DNA from: a virus
Virus record (IMG/VR): IMGVR_UViG_3300004369_000033
Span: 1 to 45,962 of that record
DNA: 45,962 bases
Strand: one strand, 5' to 3'
This document shows, piece after piece, positions 15,836-24,577 of the stretch. Positions within the stretch are counted from its first letter, which is position 1; each line of letters opens with the position of its first letter. Below the pieces are notes generated by a model that had not been told where the DNA came from, ran no database searches, and saw only the letters and a program-made list of their open reading frames with translations. The position numbers and the translations under genes are program-made.

Positions 15836-16360
15836 GCGTCACTTCCCATGAGCGAAATGTTCGAAATCGAGGGCCAGGGAGAAACTCCCGCTAAGCCCGC
15901 AAAAACATCCAAGGGAAATTCAATTCTTGACCAGCTCAAGACGACAATTTCCAAGAAGGTCGAACGGCCTACGATCTATATCGAGGTACCCGAACGGCCG
16001 GGCGTGACGATCAAGGTCAGCCCCAACATCAACCAGAATCAGCTCCGTGCGTGGCGAAAGAATGCCGGGGAAGAGAGCAAGAACGGCATCGACGCCACCA
16101 AGTTCGCTTGCGCTGTCATTGGACACACAACTCAGGCAATTTGCATGAACGGCGAGGAAGTCACGAACGATGATGGGGTTGCTCTTACGTTTGCTTCTCC
16201 GGAAGTTCTGGAGATGACGAATACCACGCGACCGCTACCTGACTGCGTGCGTGAATTCTTCGGAATTGACCCCCACGTCGAGGCTGCTGCGCTAGCAATC
16301 ATGGAGGCGGCCGGCTACTCGGACACGGTTGAAGCCGTGGACCCTACGAGACAGTCCTAG
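15815..16360 (+). CDS. Tail assembly chaperone (0-frame product)
   Basis: A 181-residue protein between tube and tape measure, the usual place of the tail assembly chaperone that binds the tape measure during tail assembly. ATG 15815 is preceded by GGGAG seven bases away; ATG 15848 lacks a ribosome binding site. The N-terminus is polar (GETPAKPAKTSKGNS) followed by beta stretches (TIYIEVPERPGVTIKV) and a helical C-terminus (AAALAIMEAAGYSD). The -1 frame continues open past the stop (see 16333-16533), as in lambda G/GT-type chaperones that produce a longer frameshift product. Confidence 0.75.
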   Translation: MGAPFVLASLPMSEMFEIEGQGETPAKPAKTSKGNSILDQLKTTISKKVERPTIYIEVPERPGVTIKVSPNINQNQLRAWRKNAGEESKNGIDATKFACAVIGHTTQAICMNGEEVTNDDGVALTFASPEVLEMTNTTRPLPDCVREFFGIDPHVEAAALAIMEAAGYSDTVEAVDPTRQS

Positions 16361-16533
16361 ACGAACTCATTGATGACAGCCGAATAGTTACGGCTGCGAG
16401 ACTCGGTGAGCTGTTTGGGACTGACCCCATCAGACTGCTTGACTGCTCTGAGACAGAATGGCTGATCAGGTTCGCTTGTGCTAAAGTTATTCAGGCGGAT
16501 CGGGAAAAGGAAGAGCGTAATTCCGGCCGCTGA
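16333..16533 (+). CDS. Tail assembly chaperone -1 frameshift extension
   Basis: In the -1 frame relative to the chaperone, a stop at 16330-16332 is followed by an open stretch to TGA 16531-16533, encoding protein-like sequence: ETVLDELIDDSRIVTAAR, GELFGTDPIRLLDCSE and TEWLIRFACAKVIQADREK. It has no ATG, GTG or TTG in frame, so it cannot easily be a separate gene, and it fills the gap before the tape measure. A ribosome slipping back one base between 16333 and 16357 would make a product of about 239 residues. The best candidate site is GGACCCT (16339-16345); this is not a canonical slippery heptamer, since only the CCT-to-CCC re-pairing is good. Confidence 0.65.
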   Translation, partial: SRGPYETVLDELIDDSRIVTAARLGELFGTDPIRLLDCSETEWLIRFACAKVIQADREKEERNSGR

Positions 16534-16568
16534 ACTGGAGTTTTACGCACTGACCTGAGGGCCTCTGT

Positions 16569-19500
16569 ATGGCGTCTACGCAGCAAGTTGTAATCAATAT
16601 AACTGCTCGTGGCAATACTCGGCAGATCCGGGAAGCTCGAAGAGAGCTTCTAAAACTTGCTGCAGCTGGTCAGATCGCCAATACAACCCAGACCAGTTTA
16701 CAGAAACGATTCGACAAGATCGATCGAAGAGCAAAGATGCTCAAGAACACTTTAAGTGGTCTTGGGAAAATGCTCTCGTCAATGAACAAGATAGCCCTCA
16801 AGCTATTCACTATTGGCTTTGCGGCTGGCGCTGCGATTCTGCCCCTAGTCAATGCCCTGTTTGCTACAGGGCGTGTTTTAGTCAATCTCTATAGATCGTC
16901 GATGTCCCTATTAGCGGCGGCAGTAGCCGCCGTGGGAGCCGCATTAGCGGGTGCTGCGGCGGCGATGAGAGAATACACGGCCGCAGTCCAGGCCTATAAC
17001 TTCAAGTCCTCGCCCGCTCTGAACAACAGACTATTCGAATCAAGAGCCGCGCTCAGAGGACTGCAGGACGATGCCGTCTTGGCGTCATTTGGGATGCAGG
17101 CACTCAATCAAGCCTTCGCAACCATGTCCAAGAGCGGCCAAGTAAATGCCGCCTCCAAGAACATGCTCAAAGGTTTGGCAGATTTTGCTGCTGCGGGTGG
17201 AGACCCCTCAAAGAATCTGGCAGCTGCAGCCGAATTCGTTGGACTGCTTCAGAAGTCTGGCAAGCTTGATCAGAAGGCACTACAGGCAGCAGAGCAACTC
17301 GGGCCGACCTTTGTTGATGCGTTGAAGAAAGCAAGAGACAAGGGCGTTTCTACATTTAGTGATCTTTATAAGATGATCCAGAGTGGAGAGCTGTCGGCTC
17401 TTGGTGGCGTCGAGGGTCAGGCCGGCATTGTTGGCGGAACGGTCATGGGCCGCTTCAAGGCTCTGATGACCGAAATGCAAGTAATGGCCGCAGACTTCGG
17501 TCAGTCTTTGCTTGGTCCGATCAAGGTGGCAATGACTGACATCGGGCGAATTATCGAAAGATTGTTTGCTCGAGTTGGACCAGAGATGATCGCCTTTGGT
17601 CGCGGCGGGGTGCTGAACACGCTCGTCAACGTCATTGACAAGTTAGCTAACTTTTCCGTTCGCCTTTTCAGGGAGTACCTGCCTGGCGTTAATGGAATGA
17701 TGGGTCGACTGGCAAGTTGGTGGCAGAAGGTTCTTTATTGGTTTAACGATTTCACTGACGGATTAAGAAGTCTTCTTCCACTTGGCTCCGCCGTAATAGA
17801 AGCTTTTGGCAAGCCGTTTATGGCTATTTTCCAAACAGTTGGCGGCTGGATTCAGTACGTTGGCGAATCGGTCAAAAATAATCAAAAGACCTACAACAAA
17901 TTTGGCGACGATCTATTGAAGTTCATTCAGAAGATTCAGGACGTCGGCAAGCAGTTCATTGACATATTTACTGAAGCATTGCCAACAATTGATAAATTCC
18001 TAGGCTTCATTTCCACGGCGGTCGACATGGTCATGACCCTGGCTCGTGCGTTTGGATTTGTCGGAGAAGCTATTGCCACCATGACTGGTGGTGGCGGGCA
18101 GGGCATGGGGGCCTTTGTTCAAATGATAAGCCTAATGCTCTTGGGCGGAGGATTGCGATCGTTTGCTAGAGGCATTCGTGGTGGCGGTGGAGTTCTGGCG
18201 TCATTGCCATACGGCATGGGTGGAGCGATCGGACGCGCGCAAACGAGATATGGAAGTCGCGGAGTTCCAGGCCCTAACGCTCAAGGTGGATATGGAGCCG
18301 CTCAATATGGGCCAGCCGTTCCAGGTCGGCTTCCACTCACTTATCAGCAGGTTTATGCTGATGCGCGAAGTCGAGGCATGTCCGTCCCTGGTGCAGCCAT
18401 AGTCGCTCAGCAGCAGTTTGGCATGAAGGGTCCTTCTGGATTTGCGGGCTGGGGACGAATGGGTAGCGCCTTCTTTAAGGGCGCACGTTACGGACAAAAC
18501 CCCTTCGCCGCATCTAGGCGAGCGTTGGGACGACACGTTCAGTCTGGCGGGATCGTTCCAGGGGCTAGATATGCGGGTCTTATGAGAGGCATTGGTCCTG
18601 CAGCGATGATGGGCGTGGGATCAATGTTCGCCGCAAAAGAAGCCCAACCATCATTAATGACTGGCGCAGCAATTGCTTCGCTGGCTCCTTTCCTTGGTCC
18701 TGCAGCTGCTTTTGGTGGTATGGCGTTTGGCGGCATAGGCGCAATGATGAAATCCAGGACCGCTGGTGGTGGAGCGGCTATGGGCGCGCTCGGCGGCGCC
18801 GGAGTTGGTGGCGCTATCGGCATGATTGGCGGCCCGGTCGGAATGGTTATTGGCTCAGTTCTTGGAGCGGCAACCGGAGCTGTTATTGGCTACTTCAAGG
18901 GCAAGTCCAACGGTGAAAAGCTAAAGGCCAAGAAGGCCGCCGGCGACTTTATGAATACCGTCTACAAAGACATTTCCAAGGATTTGTTCAAGGGTGACAC
19001 TGACGGCATCAGAAAAACACTCAGCGATATGCGCAGGAATGTTGAGCGCATTAGTGGAATAGCAGCACTCGGCGAGGGCATGGGGCGTGGAGCGCGTCGC
19101 GCCATTTTTGGACAGCAGCGCGAGTCGGGCGCGATTAGCCAGGCCGAGTATGACGCTTTGGTAGCCGCTCCAGGAACATATCGACGCGAACTCGAGGACA
19201 TGGCCGATACTACGGAAAAGGTCCTCGTTCCGATGATTAATCGTTTCGACGACACAGCCAAGACTGTAGAAAACGCCCTTGGTATTACCACAGACAAGCT
19301 CATGGAGATGGCTAACGCCGCTGGAGTAAACCTCTACGACGACACAGTTAAGTTGACCGACACCCTTAAGGCACTTGGACTAGCCGTCAATTACACGGGC
19401 GAGCAGATCAAGGGTGCGCTCAGGGATATTCAGATCGGAACGACGGAGCGGCTTCAGCGGCAAATCGACATAGCCAAGTCCGGCGAGGCCATGGACGAGA

Positions 19501-20669
19501 TGACTGAAGCCATTTATCAGGCTGGCCTTGAAGGTCCAATTGACCTTCAGGACCTGGGTAACTACATCTCAGATTTTCTTAACCAACTAAATATTCGAAA
19601 TCCAAACGCCTTTTTCCGCAACATTGAATATTTGAATCTTCTCTTTGGTGAAGATGGGGCTGCATTTGGCGCTGGGCAACAGCTTGAGGGTTTGGGAGAT
19701 ATCTTCGCGCCAATTCAACCAATGCTCGCAGGCATGCGCGAGACCATGCTTACAGAAGGGCGAGAAAATCTCGTAGACACAATTTCAAGACAGCTACTGT
19801 TCGCGGGAATTGGAGTAGATCGCGCTCAATTGACAGAAATGATTGGCGGTATGAGTTCGTACCGCCTCGACCGTCTTGTTGCTGACCTGGCTGCAGGAAA
19901 GCTCGATCCAAGCAAGCTTGGCACTCGATATGGAAGGCGCGGAGCGGTCGCTGACTACACCTCAACCACCTTGGAGAATATCGGCCTGGGAGGCCTGACG
20001 ACAACCGATATTGAACTAGGCGCAATGACCCTAGAACAGAAGATTGCCGCCTTTGGTGAAGAGGGCGTCGCAATTATGGAGGGGATGAATAAGGTTATTG
20101 AGGCTGCTTTCACAAGCAAGCCTGATTGGATGGTCAAGCCGCCGGATTGGTACTCCAAGGAATCGTTCCAGGCTCTACTTGAAGCGAAGGATACAACTAC
20201 TCCACGAGGCTCAAGAGTCGGCGATACTGTGACCTCTCGTTTGGGCCGAACGATGAGCCGACACAACTTCTTCGATTCCAAGCTTGCTGGCCGTAGAAAC
20301 GTAACCTCGAGTTATAGAAATTACGGCCTTGGGTCCATTAACTCTGACCATGTGACTGGTCGTGCCTACGATCTAACTGGGGACAACCTTGGCGCTTACT
20401 CGACCATGGTTAATCGTATGGGCGGTTTCGCAGAGTTCCATGGAGTTGGCGGTTCACGCCATCTCCACGTCGTCCCAGGGGAGACGCCAGCAGGAGATAC
20501 GACAGCCCCATACATGAACCGTTCGGCAATTCCGATGACAGGCGGAGCAACAACCAATAATTACAATGTGGTCGTTAACGCTGCACCGGGCATGGACGTT
20601 AATTCACTGGCCAATGCAGTGATTGAGAGAATCCAGAGAGTCGAACGACAGAATGCCGAGCGGAGCTGA
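16569..20669 (+). CDS. Tape measure protein with C-terminal M15-like peptidase domain
   Basis: A 1366-residue protein that sets tail length. The start is helical and basic (REARRELLKLAAAG, LQKRFDKIDRRAKM), followed by hydrophobic segments around residues 80-140 and Gly/Ala-rich hydrophobic stretches around 680-770 (GGAGVGGAIGMIGGPVGMVI) expected to insert in the host membrane at ejection. Near the C-terminus an M15 (D-Ala-D-Ala carboxypeptidase/VanY-like) signature is present: TSSYRNYGLGSINSDH, with SDHVTGRAYD (His1261, Asp1268) and RHLHV (His1298, His1300), the expected zinc ligands and catalytic region. The protein may cut peptidoglycan cross-links while the tube penetrates the wall. The last ~50 residues include a hydrophilic tail. 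Confidence 0.92.
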   Translation: MASTQQVVINITARGNTRQIREARRELLKLAAAGQIANTTQTSLQKRFDKIDRRAKMLKNTLSGLGKMLSSMNKIALKLFTIGFAAGAAILPLVNALFATGRVLVNLYRSSMSLLAAAVAAVGAALAGAAAAMREYTAAVQAYNFKSSPALNNRLFESRAALRGLQDDAVLASFGMQALNQAFATMSKSGQVNAASKNMLKGLADFAAAGGDPSKNLAAAAEFVGLLQKSGKLDQKALQAAEQLGPTFVDALKKARDKGVSTFSDLYKMIQSGELSALGGVEGQAGIVGGTVMGRFKALMTEMQVMAADFGQSLLGPIKVAMTDIGRIIERLFARVGPEMIAFGRGGVLNTLVNVIDKLANFSVRLFREYLPGVNGMMGRLASWWQKVLYWFNDFTDGLRSLLPLGSAVIEAFGKPFMAIFQTVGGWIQYVGESVKNNQKTYNKFGDDLLKFIQKIQDVGKQFIDIFTEALPTIDKFLGFISTAVDMVMTLARAFGFVGEAIATMTGGGGQGMGAFVQMISLMLLGGGLRSFARGIRGGGGVLASLPYGMGGAIGRAQTRYGSRGVPGPNAQGGYGAAQYGPAVPGRLPLTYQQVYADARSRGMSVPGAAIVAQQQFGMKGPSGFAGWGRMGSAFFKGARYGQNPFAASRRALGRHVQSGGIVPGARYAGLMRGIGPAAMMGVGSMFAAKEAQPSLMTGAAIASLAPFLGPAAAFGGMAFGGIGAMMKSRTAGGGAAMGALGGAGVGGAIGMIGGPVGMVIGSVLGAATGAVIGYFKGKSNGEKLKAKKAAGDFMNTVYKDISKDLFKGDTDGIRKTLSDMRRNVERISGIAALGEGMGRGARRAIFGQQRESGAISQAEYDALVAAPGTYRRELEDMADTTEKVLVPMINRFDDTAKTVENALGITTDKLMEMANAAGVNLYDDTVKLTDTLKALGLAVNYTGEQIKGALRDIQIGTTERLQRQIDIAKSGEAMDEMTEAIYQAGLEGPIDLQDLGNYISDFLNQLNIRNPNAFFRNIEYLNLLFGEDGAAFGAGQQLEGLGDIFAPIQPMLAGMRETMLTEGRENLVDTISRQLLFAGIGVDRAQLTEMIGGMSSYRLDRLVADLAAGKLDPSKLGTRYGRRGAVADYTSTTLENIGLGGLTTTDIELGAMTLEQKIAAFGEEGVAIMEGMNKVIEAAFTSKPDWMVKPPDWYSKESFQALLEAKDTTTPRGSRVGDTVTSRLGRTMSRHNFFDSKLAGRRNVTSSYRNYGLGSINSDHVTGRAYDLTGDNLGAYSTMVNRMGGFAEFHGVGGSRHLHVVPGETPAGDTTAPYMNRSAIPMTGGATTNNYNVVVNAAPGMDVNSLANAVIERIQRVERQNAERS

Positions 20670-20671
20670 AA

Positions 20672-21358
20672 ATGCCCAGGTTTAAAACCCCACGTATCCC
20701 AACAGTTCAACCTCCCGTACAAAGAACTGCGAATGACAAGCAGAAGTATCCAATGCTCAAGCAGGGCGCAATGGGACGTATACGAACTTATGAATTCCGT
20801 TATCCGCCGACAAATATTCAGTTCGATAGTCTTGCGCCGGAATGGGTGGAGGTCGAGAGACCCGGCCTAGTACCAATCGTGGGTCTTCGTCAGTATCGCC
20901 TCATGCGAGTCCAATTTGAGTTCCTCGTCTCTAGAAACTTTGATGGAATCTGGCAATCGGTCGATGACGAGCTGTATGAATTGCGTCGAATGGCTGTTGC
21001 AACTGATCCGGTGTTCTTCCTGTACATGGACAAGGTAATGACGGTTCCGGTTAATTTGCCTGGCGCAAACAGAGCTACCGCCAACGGAATGTTTTTCCGT
21101 ATTGTTGAGTTTAATATCAACTCGTTGCGCAGGAACACCGACAATCAGATCACTGCCGCCCAGTGTTCGATGACGTTGCAGGAAGATTTCAATCTTGCGA
21201 TCAAGGCTGTATCAATGCCTGCGATCGAGTATCCGCCTATTGTGAAGCCTCGGGTTTCTAAGCCAAAAGGCGATAATCAGTGTACGCTTCAAAATCAAGC
21301 AGCCTGCAAGAGAGATCCTATTTCAGAAATATTGGCCGGCCTTTCTGTGGGTTTCTAG
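20672..21358 (+). CDS. Baseplate/tail protein between tape measure and hub
   Basis: A 228-residue protein with CGGAG six bases before ATG 20672. The N-terminus is Pro-rich (RIPTVQPPVQR); the core reads EFRYPPTNIQFDSLAPEW, then LRVQFEFLVSR-like beta strands and an ending with PPIVKPRVSKPKG. Gene order (tape measure, this gene, hub) corresponds to XkdP/T4 gp53-type proteins that link tape measure to the hub, but no LysM domain is visible here. Three cysteines occur in the C-terminal third. The role is inferred from position. Confidence 0.65.
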   Translation: MPRFKTPRIPTVQPPVQRTANDKQKYPMLKQGAMGRIRTYEFRYPPTNIQFDSLAPEWVEVERPGLVPIVGLRQYRLMRVQFEFLVSRNFDGIWQSVDDELYELRRMAVATDPVFFLYMDKVMTVPVNLPGANRATANGMFFRIVEFNINSLRRNTDNQITAAQCSMTLQEDFNLAIKAVSMPAIEYPPIVKPRVSKPKGDNQCTLQNQAACKRDPISEILAGLSVGF

Positions 21359-21371
21359 TCCTGGGGTTCGC

Positions 21372-22523
21372 GTGGCGCTTCAATTCCCATTTTGGTACGA
21401 TCTTTATGATCTCGAGGTAGTTACACCTTTTGCTATTGAGCGCCGAAATATCAAAGAGCTAATTACTCAAATTGACGTCAGCTACACAATTGACCTAGCA
21501 AGTCAGCTGTCTTTCGAGGTTGTTGACCCGCAGGGGAAATTTTCTGCCGCCAACTATTTCCAGGTGAGACGTGAAGTAACGCTTACCGACAAAGAGACCA
21601 GAACTTTCAAGGTATTTGAGATTGCTGCGGTCACTTATGGACCTGGCGATGCGTGGGATACACCAAAGATCTCGGTTGAGTGTCGTCCAAAAGCAATCCA
21701 AGAACTCAAAAGGGATAAAAAAGTCGAGTCGTTCAAAAGTATGTCAGCGACAGAATTCGCTGCCATTGCGGCCGAACGCGTTGGTTTGAAAATTTATGGC
21801 GAATCCACTCTTAAGGTGCAAAGTATCGTCAAGTCCAGAAGCTCTGACAGCGACGAATCGATGTGGGACGTTCTAAAAAGACTTGCCAGCGATAATCAGT
21901 TCGTTACCTTCGAATCAGACGGAACCCTGTTTTTCTGTTCTGAGCGGTTTTTGATAGGAAAAATTGGTTCGGGTGAAGTGGGTACCGGCATCGTCCAGCG
22001 GCCTGCCTATCCTGGCGTAGATCTTCAATCAGGGGACAGCGGAGAGGCTGTCGAGCTTTTGCAGAACGCCCTTCGACTTGTGGTTGACGGCGTATTTGGG
22101 CCTGCTACTAAAAAGGCCGTTCAGGATTACCAGCGGTTCTTCGGCTTTACTGCCGGTGGCATTGTTGACAAGATTTTGTGGGACCACATTTTTGGCTTGC
22201 TTGGAGCAAACTGGAATTACGTGCCGATCATCTATCCAATCAACGAAACCAACGAGAACTATGGAAAGTTTGACGTCTTAGAACATCCGACCGTTCGTCG
22301 CTCTGACGATGACCCATATGAAGCAGACGGAAGCCTCACGCTGTCCAAGCCAGGAGGCACGCTTATTAGACCAGGTATGACGCTTGGTTTAAAGACCCCC
22401 AATCCTCACATTAACGGCGCTTATCTAGTAACGGAAGTGTCGTATCCTCTGGGCGGTTCTGATCCAGTTAAAATCTCCTTTAGAACTCCTGCGCCTCTGC
22501 AGCCGAAGAAGGTTGGAGCCTGA
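21372..22523 (+). CDS. Baseplate hub protein (gpD/XkdQ-like) with inserted peptidoglycan-binding domain
   Basis: A 383-residue protein from GTG 21372. The hub pattern is clear: DVSYTIDLASQLSFEVVDP, FQVRREVTLTD, MWDVLKRLASDNQFVTFE (about residues 165-182) and the C-terminal RPGMTLGLKTPNPHINGAYLVTEV. Between them, around residues 215-275, lies a PG_binding_1-type module: DLQSGDSGEAVELLQNAL, VDGVFGPATKKAVQDYQ and GGIVDKILWDHI. The hub sits at the tail tip and organises the spike; the inserted module would hold the tip on the cell wall. Peptidoglycan-binding modules are more often found at protein ends than inside the hub. Confidence 0.85.
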   Translation: MALQFPFWYDLYDLEVVTPFAIERRNIKELITQIDVSYTIDLASQLSFEVVDPQGKFSAANYFQVRREVTLTDKETRTFKVFEIAAVTYGPGDAWDTPKISVECRPKAIQELKRDKKVESFKSMSATEFAAIAAERVGLKIYGESTLKVQSIVKSRSSDSDESMWDVLKRLASDNQFVTFESDGTLFFCSERFLIGKIGSGEVGTGIVQRPAYPGVDLQSGDSGEAVELLQNALRLVVDGVFGPATKKAVQDYQRFFGFTAGGIVDKILWDHIFGLLGANWNYVPIIYPINETNENYGKFDVLEHPTVRRSDDDPYEADGSLTLSKPGGTLIRPGMTLGLKTPNPHINGAYLVTEVSYPLGGSDPVKISFRTPAPLQPKKVGA

Positions 22524-22846
22524 TGCTCAAAAAGTACACAAGTCCGAATAAGGCGCACTCAGTTACCAAGGAGGGCGGCGGTACTTACATTGGGACCGTC
22601 ACGTCCACGGTCAACGGCGTGTTCGTAGAAATTCCCAAGGTTGCACCAGGACAGTCATTTGGCCCGTGCGTCGTCGCTGCTGGAGCTTTTGCCATCAATC
22701 AGACAAAGCAGACCGTGGAGGGCGTTCAGGTCGTTACGAATGTAAGCATCTCGCTTAACAAGCCGTCGATAGGAAGCAAAGTTATTTGTATGTTCCTTGA
22801 CAACAAGATGGATGAAGTAATTGTGGTTGGAAGTGTTTCCGGCTGA
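22523..22846 (+). CDS. Baseplate spike/OB-fold protein (gpV/gp5 N-terminal-like)
   Basis: A 107-residue protein overlapping the hub stop (TGATG). The sequence has the OB-fold beta pattern found at the start of phage spikes: GTYIGTVTSTVNGVFVEIP, FGPCVVAA, then IGSKVICMFLDNKMDEVIVVGSVSG at the end, the strand-turn-strand typical of gp5/gpV/VgrG proteins. It is too short to include a beta-helix needle, so it probably forms the spike base or short tip. Confidence 0.75.
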   Translation: MLKKYTSPNKAHSVTKEGGGTYIGTVTSTVNGVFVEIPKVAPGQSFGPCVVAAGAFAINQTKQTVEGVQVVTNVSISLNKPSIGSKVICMFLDNKMDEVIVVGSVSG

Positions 22847-22871
22847 TAGCAAATAATGGGACAATGATTAG

Positions 22872-23171
22872 ATGGACACAATGGCGATTCCGGTCAAATT
22901 TGAGGGTGGTTCTATTCGAACTCACACCGAGGATAGCGATCAGTATTACGCTCATTTGCTGTCTTTTGCTATCCAAACAGAGCCTGGTGAGCTGATACTC
23001 AACCCCACGTATGGAACTCTAGATCCATTGTTTGATGATGACTTGACATTCCAGGTTGCTCTTACTGCAGCTCAATTTGTTCCCGAAGTTACTGTGACCA
23101 ACGTTGAAACGCGTGCCGACGTAAATGGAAAGGTCGGGATCAGTGTCAATTTCGAGAGGAATGAACAATGA
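22872..23171 (+). CDS. gp25-like baseplate wedge protein
   Basis: A 99-residue protein with the gp25/GPW pattern: IPVKFEGGSIRTHTEDSD, YYAHLLSFAIQTEPGELIL and NPTYGTLDPLFD, then LTFQVALTAAQFVPEVTVTNVE. gp25 proteins anchor the sheath to the baseplate wedge. ATG 22872 lacks a good ribosome binding site; ATG 22881 is in frame. GACAAT lies exactly six bases before ATG 22872, similar in spacing to the leaderless promoters seen elsewhere in the window, but the box is weak. The stop overlaps the next gene (ATGA). Confidence 0.85.
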   Translation: MDTMAIPVKFEGGSIRTHTEDSDQYYAHLLSFAIQTEPGELILNPTYGTLDPLFDDDLTFQVALTAAQFVPEVTVTNVETRADVNGKVGISVNFERNEQ

Positions 23172-24577
23172 CCTCGCCTGATTTTCGCGAATACGTCAAC
23201 CTTACAATTTTTGACAAGCAGCCTCGGGATATCTATACGGAGGCTGTCGAATACGCTACAACTGCACTTCCCGAGCTATCGGTTCGTCCAGGAACTCTCG
23301 AGGACGCCCTCTTTCAGGCGATGTCCTTTGTTTCTGGCGAGGTAATTGCGTCTGTTAATCGCTTGCCAAATGGCCTCATGGAAGGAGTCTTGAACCTTCT
23401 GGGTTTTGCGAGAATTGAGTCAACTTACGCAACTGGCACTGTCCAATTTACGATGATCGATGATGCCGGCGGCACAATTGCCGCTGGTACACAAATTGGT
23501 TATACCGAGACCGTAGAGGGCGTATCCACCTTCCATACGTTCACGACCACGGCGGCTGCCTTGGTTCTTGAAGGGGAGACTTTATCTTCGGCCGTAAATA
23601 TTGTTGCTGACGCAGCTGGTGAAAAGCCTGGTCTTCTGAGCGGTCAAACAATGGTTGTCGTCTCTGCCTCAAACCGCATTCTCAGCGCAGCACTTGCATC
23701 CGACCTTGAGTCTGGCGCCGCAACAGAAACGGACGCTCAGTACTTCGCTCGTGGCGTGACCTACCTTGGCAGTCTGTCGTCTGCGCTGGTCACTACTGAG
23801 CAGATGCAGAACTACGTTCTGTCCAACTACGTCGATGTTCACCGCTGTCAGGTCTATGACCTAACGGACCTTGTCACAATAGAACCAACACTGCTCGACA
23901 GGGATACTGACGTTGTGACGGCAACGGTCGCCTCTGGTCATGGCATCGAAGCGGATGACACGATCAGAGTATATGGAGCCGTTCCGACGACATTCAATGG
24001 CATTCACACAATTGTTACAGCAAGTGGCACTGAACTCACATGGAGTCAGGAGGCGACGAACGCCTCAACCACTACGCATGGATACATCGAAAACTTCGAG
24101 TCGTTGAATGCGTCAGCAGCAGCTGAGGCTCCAGGTTCTGTAGTCGTCTTTGTTTCGGCAGAAAACGGAGCATCGGTCTCGGCCGCAACAAAGGCTGACA
24201 TTTTGTCGGCCGTTGAAGATAGGGCTACAGCTGGTCTTGATATTTCGATAACCGATGCAATTCTCGTCAACATAACTTGCGACGTCTCGATCAGGACCAG
24301 ATCTAGTTACAGCTCAGTTTCAGTTGGCAATGACGTTGAAACATATTTGACCGATCTCTTATCGCCGAATGGATGGGACTGGACGGATCGTATTCGTGCT
24401 ACTCAGATGATCGCTCGGGTCTCTCAGCTGACCGGAGTTGACTATGTTGCCGAAATGACATTTACGGTTGAAGCTGGGTACGAAAACCTTGCAACAGTCG
24501 AGTCAAACGGCGACGTCTCATTCTTCTATAAGGGTTCCCTACCCGTGGCTTCTGTGACGGTTTCTGAAGTCATATGA
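23168..24577 (+). CDS. Baseplate J-like protein with inserted beta module
   Basis: A 469-residue Baseplate_J/gp47 family wedge protein. Recognisable parts are the start with YTEAVEYATTALPELSVRPG, FVSGEVIASVNRLPNGLMEG, the strand pair GTVQFTMIDDAGGTIAAGTQ, ESGAATETDAQYFARGVTYL, and the C-terminal SAVEDRATAGLDISI and RIRATQMIARVSQLTGVDYV. Between residues ~242 and 310 a beta-rich module is inserted (VVTATVASGHGIEADDTIRV, TFNGIHTIVTASGTELTW), closely similar to one in the next gene. Start overlaps the gp25-like stop. Confidence 0.9.
   Translation: MTSPDFREYVNLTIFDKQPRDIYTEAVEYATTALPELSVRPGTLEDALFQAMSFVSGEVIASVNRLPNGLMEGVLNLLGFARIESTYATGTVQFTMIDDAGGTIAAGTQIGYTETVEGVSTFHTFTTTAAALVLEGETLSSAVNIVADAAGEKPGLLSGQTMVVVSASNRILSAALASDLESGAATETDAQYFARGVTYLGSLSSALVTTEQMQNYVLSNYVDVHRCQVYDLTDLVTIEPTLLDRDTDVVTATVASGHGIEADDTIRVYGAVPTTFNGIHTIVTASGTELTWSQEATNASTTTHGYIENFESLNASAAAEAPGSVVVFVSAENGASVSAATKADILSAVEDRATAGLDISITDAILVNITCDVSIRTRSSYSSVSVGNDVETYLTDLLSPNGWDWTDRIRATQMIARVSQLTGVDYVAEMTFTVEAGYENLATVESNGDVSFFYKGSLPVASVTVSEVI

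Noticed and set aside
16361-16533. A separate small gene between chaperone and tape measure
   Set aside because: The open frame has no ATG, GTG or TTG start after the stop at 16330-16332, so a frameshift extension explains it better.
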